24,230 bases of DNA from contig DCKU01000040.1 in NCBI GenBank assembly GCA_002320455.1, forward strand, positions 1 to 24,230. Direction: 5' to 3'. Source of the stretch: Salinisphaera sp. UBA1666. GTDB lineage: Bacteria; Pseudomonadota; Gammaproteobacteria; Nevskiales; Salinisphaeraceae. Below the pieces are notes generated by a model that saw only the letters and a list, made by a program, of their open reading frames with translations, did no database searches and was not told where the DNA came from. The position numbers were made by a program, and so were the translations under genes. Positions 1 through 7,592 of this stretch are shown here, in pieces (the first letter of the stretch is position 1; each line of letters opens with the position of its first letter).

Positions 1-248
<248 letters not shown>

Positions 249-255
249 GGCGCGG

Positions 256-286
256 AGTTTACCCGTTATCGGGCGCGGCGTGTCCG
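256..286 (-). promoter_or_regulatory. weak candidate promoter for rnpB inside the rsmI 3' end
   Basis: On the minus strand TAAACT (261-256, four of six matches to the -10 consensus) lies seven or so bases before the inferred RNA 5' end. CGGACA (286-281, four of six matches to -35) is 19 bases upstream. The spacing is long and the -10 overlaps the rsmI stop codon, so this is only a candidate. Read-through from rsmI could also feed rnpB. Confidence 0.25.
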
Positions 287-1134
287 GCAGAAAGCGACAC
301 CGCTTTCGCATAAGCCTGTTTTTTCGGGGTATCGGTCAGACGCGCGGCAAGCTTTGCGGCTTTTTTGGTGCCAAGTTCCGGCACGAGTGCAGCCAGCAGC
401 TGATCGAGCGAGGGCCCGTTACCCGTCGCATCAGTGTTTTCCGATGCACCGCCGATCACCAATACGAACTCGCCGCGTACCCGGTTGGCATCGGCGTTCA
501 GCCACTCGGCAAGCTCTGCGGCCGGGCATGTCACACTCTGTTCATAGCGCTTGGTCAACTCACGCGCCAGCGTGACAGGACGCTGGCCGAACACCGCCCC
601 CAGATCCGCTACACACCGTGTAATACGGTGCGAGGACTCGTAGCAGACCAGCGTACGCGGCTCGCTGACCAGCTCGGCCAGGCGCTTGCGCCGGGCGCCC
701 GGCTTGGCCGGAAGAAATCCTTCAAAAACGAAGCGATCCGTCGGCAGACCCGAGATCGATAACGCCGCGACCACCGCCGATGGTCCGGGCACGGTCTGGA
801 CTGTGAGGCCGGCCTCGCGTACCGCGGCCACCAGACGATAGCCCGGATCACTAATCAGCGGCGTTCCGGCATCGCTGACCAGCGCGATCGAGGCTCCACC
901 GCGCAACCGCTCGATAAGCGGTACCGCGCGCGCCTCTTCATTGTGCTCGTGCAGCGACAGCGTCCGCGTATGGATGCCCAGATGGTCGAGCAGGCGCTTG
1001 GTATGACGCGTGTCTTCGGCTGCGATCACATCCGCTTCGGCAAGCACGGTCGCCGCGCGCGTAGACAGATCGCCGAGATTGCCGATCGGCGTCGCCACGA
1101 TCCAGAGAACGCCGGGCGCCGGAGAATCAGTCAT
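259..1134 (-). CDS. rsmI: 16S rRNA 2'-O-methyltransferase RsmI
   Basis: The product (291 residues; E. coli RsmI has 286) 2'-O-methylates C1402 of 16S rRNA in the decoding centre, using S-adenosylmethionine. It belongs to the tetrapyrrole-methylase fold. Visible family motifs are ATPIGNLGD at residues 14-22, AAEDTR shortly after, the SDAGTPLISDPGYRLV loop, and YESSHRI in the C-terminal half. An upstream extension to 1287 is open but has no family similarity, so the ATG at 1134 was chosen, with a weak GAG purine run eight bases before it. The gene is divergent from lpoA across 169 bases and reads into rnpB. The rnpB-rsmI-lpoA-yraN neighbourhood is the standard one. Confidence 0.95.
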   Translation of the reverse strand: MTDSPAPGVLWIVATPIGNLGDLSTRAATVLAEADVIAAEDTRHTKRLLDHLGIHTRTLSLHEHNEEARAVPLIERLRGGASIALVSDAGTPLISDPGYRLVAAVREAGLTVQTVPGPSAVVAALSISGLPTDRFVFEGFLPAKPGARRKRLAELVSEPRTLVCYESSHRITRCVADLGAVFGQRPVTLARELTKRYEQSVTCPAAELAEWLNADANRVRGEFVLVIGGASENTDATGNGPSLDQLLAALVPELGTKKAAKLAARLTDTPKKQAYAKAVSLSAGHAAPDNG

Positions 1135-1197
1135 ACAAGCTCTCATGGAGGTGGCAGCCCGTACGGACCACCCGGCCGGCTGAACCAAGCCAGAACA

Positions 1198-1244
1198 TTG
1201 GCGCGAATCGGCCGGGCACGTATGCCCGCGCGCGCTGCTATGAT
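1198..1244 (+). promoter_or_regulatory. candidate promoter elements upstream of lpoA
   Basis: In the 169-base divergent gap between rsmI and lpoA, TATGAT at 1239-1244 matches five of six bases of the -10 consensus but has no good -35 at 17 bases. An alternative is TTGGCG (1198-1203) followed after 17 bases by TATGCC (1221-1226). Neither is strong. I saw no convincing promoter for rsmI on the other strand. Confidence 0.25.
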
Positions 1245-1303
1245 GCGCACATGGTGGCCTAGACGGGGGCAATCTGCCAGGCCACATCTTCGGGAGCTCA
1301 AAA

Positions 1304-3319
1304 ATGACAATCCGCGATCGTGGGTTTTTTGATAGACGCTATGACGGCCTCGCCAAAGCGCTGCTGGCCGGATTTTTATTGCTACTGGTGGCCGCCTGCG
1401 CGAGCCAGAACGCCGGCCCCGGGCCACGCGGGGCGAACAACGACCGTGATCCGGCTACCGCTGCCCAGCAAGCCGCGGATCGCGGCGACTACGCACGGGC
1501 CGCTGATCTCTACGCCCGCGCAGCGGGCCAGGCCGCTAACTCCGAGGCCCAGCGCAGCTATCGCTTCGAGGCCGGGCTTGCTGCGGCTCAGGCCGGTGAT
1601 GCCGAGGGCGCAAGACAAATGCTGGCCAGCATTGATCCGTCGCAGCTGGATGCCATCGCCCACTCTCGCTATAACCTGGCCCAGCGCGAGATCGCGATTG
1701 CCGGGCTTAGCCCGGGCAAGGCGCTAGCCAACCTGCCGCCGCCGGCCGAAAACACGGCACCGGCCGTCGCCGAGCGGGTCTGGGACAAGCGGGCCCAGCT
1801 ACAGTTCAAGGCCAATCGCCCGGTCGACGGTCTGGCTGCGCTGGTACAACGCGGCGCCTGGCTTGAGCGACGCAGCGCAGTCGAGGCCAACGATGAGCGG
1901 ATCTACGAGCGGGCCAAAGACGCCGTCGGCCTGGGCATCGGCCCGGACAGTCCGGACGCTGATGACGCGCCAACGGCTGTCCGCGGCTGGCTGGCGCTGG
2001 CCGATATCGGCCAGCGTGCCTTTGCCGGCCGGGCCGAGCGCGATGAGGCGCTGGCCAACTGGCAACAAACCTATCCCGGTCACCCGGCCAATCGTTTCGT
2101 GCTCGGCGAGCGCTTTGACTATCAGAGCACCATGGCCGTTACCGCCGTCGAGCGCGGCGGCCTGGCCACCGGCACGATGGCCGGCGCTGGCGCGCGGGCG
2201 CCAAGCGATCAGGTCGCACTGGCCCTGCCCATGAGCGGCTCGTTCAAGAATGCGGCTGGGGCAATTCGCGACGGTTTCACGTTTGCTTACCGCAACAACA
2301 GCGGCGGCCTGCCTAGCCCGATTTCCTACGACACGAGCAATCTAAACGCCCAGGCCTTGGCCGGGCGTGCCGAGAGTGACGACATCGGCGTGTTGGTCGG
2401 CCCGCTGGATAAAGACAAGGTCGCGGCCATGGCACGCCAGCAGACCGCAATGCCGGTCATCGGGCTCAATACCATTGAAGAGACCGTGCGTCGCAGCGGC
2501 TTCTATCAGTTCGGCCTGGACCCGGCTGATGAGGCCGCTTCGGCCGCACGTCATGCCATGGACCGCGGCGATCGCAACGCCATCGCCCTGGTCCCGCAGG
2601 GCGAATGGGGTGATCGCGTACTCGACGGCTTTCGCGACGCGCTGAACGCCGACGGCGGCCAGCTGGTCGACTATCGCACGTACGACAGCGCCACCCACGA
2701 CCACAGCCAGGCCATCCAGGCCGTCCTCGGGCGCGGCAACCAGGCCAACGCAGACTTCATCTTCGTGGCCGGCCAGCCGACCCAGGCCCGGCTCATCCGC
2801 AGCCAGCTGAAGTTCTACAAGGCCGGAGATCTGCCGATGGTGACCACGTCACACGCCTACTCCGGTCAGGTCGATACCGATAGCGATATCGACCTCAACG
2901 GCGTGTATTTCGTGGATATGCCGTGGCTGCTGGGCGAAGGCGGGACCATCTCGCGGCTGCGCCAAGAAGCCGAGGCCACCTACGGCCGCAGTGCCACCGA
3001 CTACGCGCGCCTGTTTGCCATGGGCATGGACGCCTGGGTGCTGGCACGCAACGTGGCCAAGAACAAGCTGTCGGCCAACCAGCCATTGGAAGGCATGACC
3101 GGCGTTCTGGCGCCGCGTGACAACGGCCATATCGCGCGTTATCTGGGCTGGGCGGTGTTCCGTAACGGACGGCCGCAGACGCTGTCCCTGCCGGCCACCG
3201 CCGACGTGAGAGCCAGCACTTCGCGGGCCAACACGGGGCCGCGGCCGGACAGCTCGTCCTATCAAAACGATCGCGCGCCGACCGAGGGCGGCATGCGCTC
3301 ATCGATGGATTCGCTCTAG
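1304..3319 (+). CDS. lpoA: penicillin-binding protein activator LpoA (outer-membrane lipoprotein)
   Basis: LpoA is an outer-membrane lipoprotein that reaches through the periplasm to activate the peptidoglycan synthase PBP1A. The 671-residue product is close to the 678 of E. coli. The N-terminus has basic residues, a hydrophobic stretch (about residues 16-31) and a lipobox VAAC with Cys32 as the lipidation site. Residues up to about 270 are alanine-rich helical repeats (TPR-like). From about residue 300 (QVALALPMSGSFKNAAGAIR) the periplasmic-binding-protein-like LppC domain follows. The last 40 residues are a low-complexity Ser/Arg/Pro tail. GGAG lies eight bases before the ATG. It starts the lpoA-yraN-gmhA group, with yraN 20 bases downstream. 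The identification rests on both domain layout and synteny. Confidence 0.93.
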   Translation: MTIRDRGFFDRRYDGLAKALLAGFLLLLVAACASQNAGPGPRGANNDRDPATAAQQAADRGDYARAADLYARAAGQAANSEAQRSYRFEAGLAAAQAGDAEGARQMLASIDPSQLDAIAHSRYNLAQREIAIAGLSPGKALANLPPPAENTAPAVAERVWDKRAQLQFKANRPVDGLAALVQRGAWLERRSAVEANDERIYERAKDAVGLGIGPDSPDADDAPTAVRGWLALADIGQRAFAGRAERDEALANWQQTYPGHPANRFVLGERFDYQSTMAVTAVERGGLATGTMAGAGARAPSDQVALALPMSGSFKNAAGAIRDGFTFAYRNNSGGLPSPISYDTSNLNAQALAGRAESDDIGVLVGPLDKDKVAAMARQQTAMPVIGLNTIEETVRRSGFYQFGLDPADEAASAARHAMDRGDRNAIALVPQGEWGDRVLDGFRDALNADGGQLVDYRTYDSATHDHSQAIQAVLGRGNQANADFIFVAGQPTQARLIRSQLKFYKAGDLPMVTTSHAYSGQVDTDSDIDLNGVYFVDMPWLLGEGGTISRLRQEAEATYGRSATDYARLFAMGMDAWVLARNVAKNKLSANQPLEGMTGVLAPRDNGHIARYLGWAVFRNGRPQTLSLPATADVRASTSRANTGPRPDSSSYQNDRAPTEGGMRSSMDSL

Positions 3320-3339
3320 GCGCTCGCCGCCACGCCGTC

Positions 3340-3705
3340 ATGGGCGCTCGTACCGCGCGACAGCGCCTCGGCGATGCGGCCGAGGCGCAAGTGGACAACT
3401 TGGCCAAGCGCCGCGGGTGGCGCCTGATCGTCGCCAATTATCAGGTGCGCGGCGGCGAGTTGGACCGGGTGTATCAGACGCGCGACAGCGTGGTGGTCGT
3501 GGAAGTACGCTATCGCTCGCGCCGCGACTACGGCGGCGCCGCGGCCAGCGTCACCGCCCACAAACAGCGGCGCGTGATTCTGGCCACCCGTCACCTGCTG
3601 GCCGAGCGGCCGAAACTCGCACGTCAGCCCGTTCGTTTCGACGTGGTCGGCGTGGATGCCGATCAGCACATCGACTGGATCGAGAATGCCTTCTATGCCG
3701 AATGA
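3340..3705 (+). CDS. yraN: YraN family (UPF0102) putative endonuclease-fold protein
   Basis: This is a small protein (121 residues; E. coli YraN has 131) of the UPF0102 family, which has a predicted restriction-endonuclease-like fold; its cellular role is not established. The fold's putative active-site residues are present: GGELD (Glu40, Asp42) followed by VVEVRYR (Glu55, Arg57), and the conserved YGGAAASVT and KQRRV segments. Arg replaces the Lys of the classical PD-(D/E)xK motif, as it does in E. coli YraN. It sits between lpoA and gmhA as in E. coli and Pseudomonas. Its last 11 bases overlap the start of gmhA, suggesting translational coupling. Confidence 0.9.
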   Translation: MGARTARQRLGDAAEAQVDNLAKRRGWRLIVANYQVRGGELDRVYQTRDSVVVVEVRYRSRRDYGGAAASVTAHKQRRVILATRHLLAERPKLARQPVRFDVVGVDADQHIDWIENAFYAE

Positions 3706-4300
3706 TGCCTCATCGCGCACGGCGTTGATCGCCGAGCTGTTCGCCGATTCGCGGCGTGCCAACGAAGCCGCTCTGGCCGCGAATCAGGCTCCGTTGATCG
3801 CCGCGGCCGACGCGGCCCTGGACTGTTGCAACCGCGGCGGAAAGATATTGGCCTGTGGCAATGGCGGCTCGGCGGGTGACGCCCAGCATTTCGCCTCCGA
3901 GCTGGTCAATCGTTTCGAGCGCAACCGTCGTGCGCTGCCGGCCATGGGGCTGGTCTCGGAATCCTCGACCCTTACAGCCATCGCCAACGATGCTGGCTAT
4001 GAAGCTGTCTTCTCGCGTCAGGTCGAAGCCTTTGGAAAAGCCGGCGATATTCTGGTGGCCATTTCCACCAGCGGCCAGTCGGCCAGCGTGATCAACGCGA
4101 TGGACGCAGCCCGGGCGCGCGGCATGCGTGTGATCGCCCTCACCGGCCGCGACGGTGGCGCCATGGCGGCCCGGCTGACCGATGGCGACATCGAGCTACG
4201 CGTGGCCGAGCCTGTCACCGCGCGGATACAGGAAATCCACCTGCTGTTCATCCACTGTATCTGTCGCCTGATCGAAGACCGTATCGCCATCGACGGTTGA
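3695..4300 (+). CDS. gmhA: phosphoheptose isomerase (GmhA type) at the DiaA locus
   Basis: This is a SIS-domain protein of 201 residues. GmhA converts sedoheptulose 7-phosphate to D-glycero-D-manno-heptose 7-phosphate for the LPS inner core. In E. coli this chromosomal position holds diaA, a DnaA-binding paralogue. The sequence keeps the residues equivalent to E. coli GmhA catalytic Glu65 (Glu69 in HFASEL), Gln172 (Gln179) and His180 (His187 in QEIHLLFIH), which DiaA has lost. The phosphate-binding loops CGNGGSAGDAQHF and STSGQSASV are intact. Earlier in-frame ATGs at 3656 and 3686 lie deep inside yraN, so 3695 was chosen by family N-terminus. A role in DnaA control cannot be excluded from sequence. 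Confidence 0.85.
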   Translation: MPNDASSRTALIAELFADSRRANEAALAANQAPLIAAADAALDCCNRGGKILACGNGGSAGDAQHFASELVNRFERNRRALPAMGLVSESSTLTAIANDAGYEAVFSRQVEAFGKAGDILVAISTSGQSASVINAMDAARARGMRVIALTGRDGGAMAARLTDGDIELRVAEPVTARIQEIHLLFIHCICRLIEDRIAIDG

Positions 4301-4326
4301 TCTTTCAGGCCAGCGGCTGGCGTTCA

Positions 4327-4349
4327 GCCGTGGCTCACCGGGCCACGGC
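4327..4349. terminator. hairpin between convergent gmhA and sspB
   Basis: GCCGTGGC (4327-4334) and GCCACGGC (4342-4349) form a perfect eight-base stem with a seven-base loop in the 87-base gap between two convergent genes. The position suits a bidirectional transcription end, but no T tract follows on either strand, so intrinsic termination is uncertain. Confidence 0.4.
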
Positions 4350-4387
4350 CCAAGCTGCCTATCGCCCGGCTGACAACGGGTAGCGCG

Positions 4388-4831
4388 TTATTTGACCACC
4401 TTGAGATGGGCACGCTTTTTCTTGGCCGCCTCGTCGGGATCGTCGGCCGGCGCTTCGCTCTCGCTCGACTCTCCGTCGGCGATCGCCACGTCTTCGGTCT
4501 CTTCGACTTCGCCAAAGAGCATACCCTCGCCGTTTTCACGCGCGTAAAGCGCCAATACCGCGCCGGGCGGCACCACAACGTTGTAGTTGGCGCCGGAAAA
4601 ACGAGCGGAAAACCGGATGATGTCGTTTTCAAGCGCTAGCGCCCGCACTGCACCGGGGGCGATATTCACCGTGATCTTGCCGTCATCGGTGACGAACTGG
4701 CGCGGCACGTCCACGCCCGGCGCGTCGGCCGCCACCAGTAGATGTGGCGTCAGGTCGTTGTCGAGAACCCAGTCGTACAGGGCGCGAATCAGATACGGGC
4801 GACGCGATGTCAGTTTCTGCTCGTCGGCCAT
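4388..4831 (-). CDS. sspB: ClpXP protease specificity-enhancing factor SspB
   Basis: SspB is a cytoplasmic adaptor that binds ssrA-tagged proteins released from stalled ribosomes and delivers them to the ClpXP protease. The product has 147 residues (E. coli 165). The N-terminal two thirds show the SspB fold (RPYLIRALYDWVLDN, VPRQFVTDDGKITVNIAP, FSARFSGANYNVVVP). A flexible acidic linker follows, and the C-terminal tail ends in LKVVK, matching the ClpX-binding LRVVK tail of E. coli. AAGAGG precedes the ATG at 4831 by about seven bases. It lies 26 bases after sspA on the same strand and is very probably cotranscribed with it. Confidence 0.95.
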   Translation of the reverse strand: MADEQKLTSRRPYLIRALYDWVLDNDLTPHLLVAADAPGVDVPRQFVTDDGKITVNIAPGAVRALALENDIIRFSARFSGANYNVVVPPGAVLALYARENGEGMLFGEVEETEDVAIADGESSESEAPADDPDEAAKKKRAHLKVVK

Positions 4832-4857
4832 GGCATGCCTCTTGATCGGTAAATCGG

Positions 4858-5493
4858 TCAGTGCTGCGGGGCAAGCGACGGGCGCATCTCGGCCTCGATG
4901 GCCGACAGACTGCGTGTAAACGCATCGCGTGCGAATACGCGCGCGGCATATTTCTCGAGTTTCTGGCCGTGGCGCTCGCCCAAGGCAACATCGTAGTGTT
5001 CCAAGCGCCAAAGTATGGGCGCGAGCGTGCAATCCAACAGCGAAAACTCTTCGCCGATCCATTTTTTGGGTGCAAAATCAGCAGCCAGCACCGTCAACAG
5101 CTCGGTCATGCGCGCGCGAGCCTTCTTGGCTACGGCCGGCGTGGACTCCAGGTCATCAAACAGTGGATACAGATCGCTTTCCATGCGATAAATCGCCAGT
5201 CGATACTGGGCCCGCAGGATCGGGTCGACCGGCATCAACGGCGGATGCGGATAACGCTCGTCGACGTACTCGATGATGATACGCGGGTCGTAGACCACCA
5301 GGTCGCGCTCGACCAGCGTGGGCACCGTGTTGTACGGGTTTAGATCCAGCAGATCTTCGCTGTCTTCGCCGTCGCGTAGCCAGGCGATATCGTAGTTGGC
5401 GACCCCTTTTTCTTCCATCACCAATCGAACGCGGTGGCTGTGTACACAAGCCGGGCGACTGAAAAGCGTGATAGACGAACGGCGACTGGCCAT
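4858..5493 (-). CDS. sspA: stringent starvation protein A (RNA polymerase-associated GST-fold protein)
   Basis: SspA has a glutathione S-transferase fold and binds RNA polymerase with sigma-70 to alter promoter choice in starvation and stationary phase; it is not an active transferase. The 211 residues match E. coli (212). The N-terminal thioredoxin-like domain (ITLFSRPACVHSHRVRLV, NPYNTVPTLVERD) and the C-terminal helical domain (EEFSLLDCTLAPILWRLE, ARVFARDAF) are clear. The surface motif PHPPLMPV, which includes the Pro-His-Pro needed in E. coli for polymerase contact, is kept. An extended -10 promoter lies just upstream, and sspB follows. In most relatives petABC or rplM-rpsI precede sspA; here hisD does. 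Confidence 0.95.
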   Translation of the reverse strand: MASRRSSITLFSRPACVHSHRVRLVMEEKGVANYDIAWLRDGEDSEDLLDLNPYNTVPTLVERDLVVYDPRIIIEYVDERYPHPPLMPVDPILRAQYRLAIYRMESDLYPLFDDLESTPAVAKKARARMTELLTVLAADFAPKKWIGEEFSLLDCTLAPILWRLEHYDVALGERHGQKLEKYAARVFARDAFTRSLSAIEAEMRPSLAPQH

Positions 5494-5543
5494 AGAGAAT
5501 TTCCCGTAACGCGACGCGCGCAGAACGCGCCGAACGATATTCG

Positions 5544-5552
5544 ACTATAGCA
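5544..5552 (-). promoter_or_regulatory. extended -10 promoter of sspA-sspB
   Basis: On the minus strand TGCTATAGT (5552-5544) is a TG-n extended -10 with a five-of-six hexamer. No -35 match is visible at 16-18 bases, as is common for extended -10 promoters. Start of transcription would be near 5537, giving a leader of about 44 bases before the sspA ATG. Confidence 0.55.
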
Positions 5553-5613
5553 TGCGGGACGTGGCCACCGGCGTGGCCCTATCGAGGATTAGACGAACGG
5601 CAGACGCCGACAA

Positions 5614-5627
5614 CGGGCCGGCGCCCG
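5614..5627. terminator. short GC hairpin after hisD
   Basis: CGGGC (5614-5618) and GCCCG (5623-5627) form a five-pair stem with a four-base loop, 17 bases past the hisD stop. Only a short TT follows on the minus strand, so it is a weak candidate for the end of the ibaG-murA-hisG-hisD transcript. Confidence 0.25.
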
Positions 5628-5643
5628 ACGAAAAACGCCTGCG

Positions 5644-6933
5644 CTACTGGCCGCGGGCCTCCGCCGAGGCGGCGTGGGCAAACAACCCCTCGCCGCGGGC
5701 CAGCCGCGAGGCGATCGGCGCCAAATGGGCGGCCCCCACCCGGCTTGCCTCGACCACCGAGATCCGCTTCTGGAAATCATAGACGCCCAGCGCAGAGGAA
5801 AAACGAGCGGTTCGCCCCGTCGGCAACACGTGGTTAGGCCCGGCGCAATAGTCGCCAAAAGCTTCAGGCGTACGATGCCCGCAAAATATCGCCCCGGCGT
5901 GCACGATTTTGTCGACCAGCGCCCAGGGTGCCTCGACGGCCAACTCCAGATGCTCGGGCGCGATACGATTCGACAGCGCCACGCATTCGTTCATGTCGCG
6001 CGTGGTGATGAGTGCGCCCTGACCCGACAGCGCGGCACGGATGATATCCGCCCGCGGCTGGGCATCGATCATCGATTCTACCGCTTCGGCCACGCGATCC
6101 AGAAACGCCGAATCCGGGCACACCACCATGGCACGGGCCATTTCGTCATGCTCGGCCTGGGCGAACAGATCCAGTGCGGTCCATTCCGGATTGCCCGTGC
6201 CGTCAGCGATGATCAGCACCTCCGAAGGCCCGGCCACCGACTCGATACCCACGCGGCCAAAGACCTGGCGCTTGGCCGAGGCGACATAAGCATTGCCTGG
6301 GCCTACGATCTTGTCGACCTCGGGGATCGACTCGGTGCCATAGGCGAGTGCTGCCACCGCTTGTGCCCCGCCGATGGTGAACAACCGGTCCACGCCCGCT
6401 ACCGCAGCCGCAGCCAGCACCCACGGGTTGGCGACGCCATCCGGCGTGGGCGAGACCATGATCACCTCGGACACACCGGCGACCTTGGCCGGCACCGCGT
6501 TCATCAACACGCTCGAGGGATAGGCGGCCTTGCCGCCCGGCGCATAGACGCCGGCTCGCTCGATCGGGCGCACGACCTGGCCCAGGCGGTTGCCGTGCAC
6601 GTCTTCATAGCTGTGATCGGCCAGCTTTTGGGAACGCGCGTAGTCGGCGATTCGCTCGGCGGCGGCCTCGAGCGCCGCCCGATCGTCGTCGGCCAGATTG
6701 TCCAGCGCGGCCTGCATGTCGGCCTGGGGAATCTCGATCGCCGACCAGTCGATGTCGGCGCGTCGATCCAGTCGGCGGGTATAGTCCAGCACGGCCGCGT
6801 CGCCGTGACGGCGCACGTCGGCGATGATTTCACCGACCCGCGTATCGATTTCGGCTAATCCCGGGGCGTCGCGATCAATCAGGCGCTCGAAGATCGGCTC
6901 GAAATCGGCATCGGTGGTGCTAAAACGCTGCAT
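5644..6933 (-). CDS. hisD: histidinol dehydrogenase
   Basis: HisD is a zinc enzyme that oxidises histidinol to histidine with two NAD+, the last step of histidine synthesis. The 429 residues match the family (E. coli 434). Catalytic Glu327-His328 lie in IAPEHLEL, the zinc-ligand Asp in AFGDYCAGPNHVLPT, and a C-terminal His420 in GLFAHA matches the E. coli zinc ligand His419. NAD-binding segments GPGNAYVASAKR and AGPSEVLI are present. Its ATG overlaps the hisG TGA by one base (TGATG), indicating coupling. The hisC gene that commonly follows in pseudomonads is absent; sspA is next. Confidence 0.97.
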   Translation of the reverse strand: MQRFSTTDADFEPIFERLIDRDAPGLAEIDTRVGEIIADVRRHGDAAVLDYTRRLDRRADIDWSAIEIPQADMQAALDNLADDDRAALEAAAERIADYARSQKLADHSYEDVHGNRLGQVVRPIERAGVYAPGGKAAYPSSVLMNAVPAKVAGVSEVIMVSPTPDGVANPWVLAAAAVAGVDRLFTIGGAQAVAALAYGTESIPEVDKIVGPGNAYVASAKRQVFGRVGIESVAGPSEVLIIADGTGNPEWTALDLFAQAEHDEMARAMVVCPDSAFLDRVAEAVESMIDAQPRADIIRAALSGQGALITTRDMNECVALSNRIAPEHLELAVEAPWALVDKIVHAGAIFCGHRTPEAFGDYCAGPNHVLPTGRTARFSSALGVYDFQKRISVVEASRVGAAHLAPIASRLARGEGLFAHAASAEARGQ

Positions 6934-7592
6934 CAGTCGTCGTCCTCGAGATCAGCGCCTTGGCCGAACAGCGACACCAGCTCGTCGATCTGGGCGTGCT
7001 TCATCTTCTGCGCGGCCTTGTTGACCACCAGACGCGCGCTGATGTCCTCGATCAGATCGAACGGCTCTAGGCCGTTGGCATAGAGCGTGTTGCCGGTATC
7101 GACCAGGTCCACGATGACATCGGCCAGACCTACGATCGGCGCCAGCTCCATGGAACCGTAGAGTTTGATGATCTCCACCTGGCGGCCGATACGCGCGAAA
7201 TGAGCGCGCGTGGTCTCCACATATTTGGTGGCCACACGGAGCGGCCGGTGCTTGGCGGCTTCCATGGCCCCAGGCAGCCCGGCGGTCATGAGCCGACAGC
7301 GGGCAATGCCGAGATCCACCGGTTCGTAGAGATCGGCCCCGCCGTGCTCGATGAGCACGTCCTTGCCGGCCACGCCGATGTCGGCCGCGCCGTAGGACAC
7401 GAACGTAGGCACGTCCGAGGCGCGGATGACCAGCAGGCGCAGACCGGGCTTGTTGGTTTGAAACACCAGCTTGCGCGAGGCGTCGGGATCCTCCTCCGGG
7501 GTGATGCCGGCCGCGGCCAGCAGTGGCAGCGTCGCCTCGAGAATGCGCCCCTTGGATAGGGCCAGGGTCAGGGTGTCGGGAGCAGCGTTCAT
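6933..7592 (-). CDS. hisG: ATP phosphoribosyltransferase, short form (HisG-S)
   Basis: HisG catalyses the first step of histidine synthesis, joining ATP and PRPP. At 219 residues this is the short form, which lacks the C-terminal regulatory domain of the roughly 300-residue long form and works in a hetero-octamer with HisZ, the histidyl-tRNA-synthetase-like regulatory subunit. Visible motifs are LALSKGRILEATLPLL at the N-terminus, YGAADIGVAGKDVL, and the PRPP-binding signature IVDLVDTGNTL. HisZ is not in the window and must be encoded elsewhere if the enzyme is functional. The start codon overlaps the murA stop (ATGA) and the stop overlaps the hisD start. Confidence 0.95.
   Translation of the reverse strand: MNAAPDTLTLALSKGRILEATLPLLAAAGITPEEDPDASRKLVFQTNKPGLRLLVIRASDVPTFVSYGAADIGVAGKDVLIEHGGADLYEPVDLGIARCRLMTAGLPGAMEAAKHRPLRVATKYVETTRAHFARIGRQVEIIKLYGSMELAPIVGLADVIVDLVDTGNTLYANGLEPFDLIEDISARLVVNKAAQKMKHAQIDELVSLFGQGADLEDDD

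Noticed and set aside
5674..6858. Long open frame (394 codons) on the plus strand opposite hisD
   Set aside because: It mirrors the hisD reading frame in GC-rich DNA, is rich in Arg/His/Gly, and matches no family; hisD is certain.
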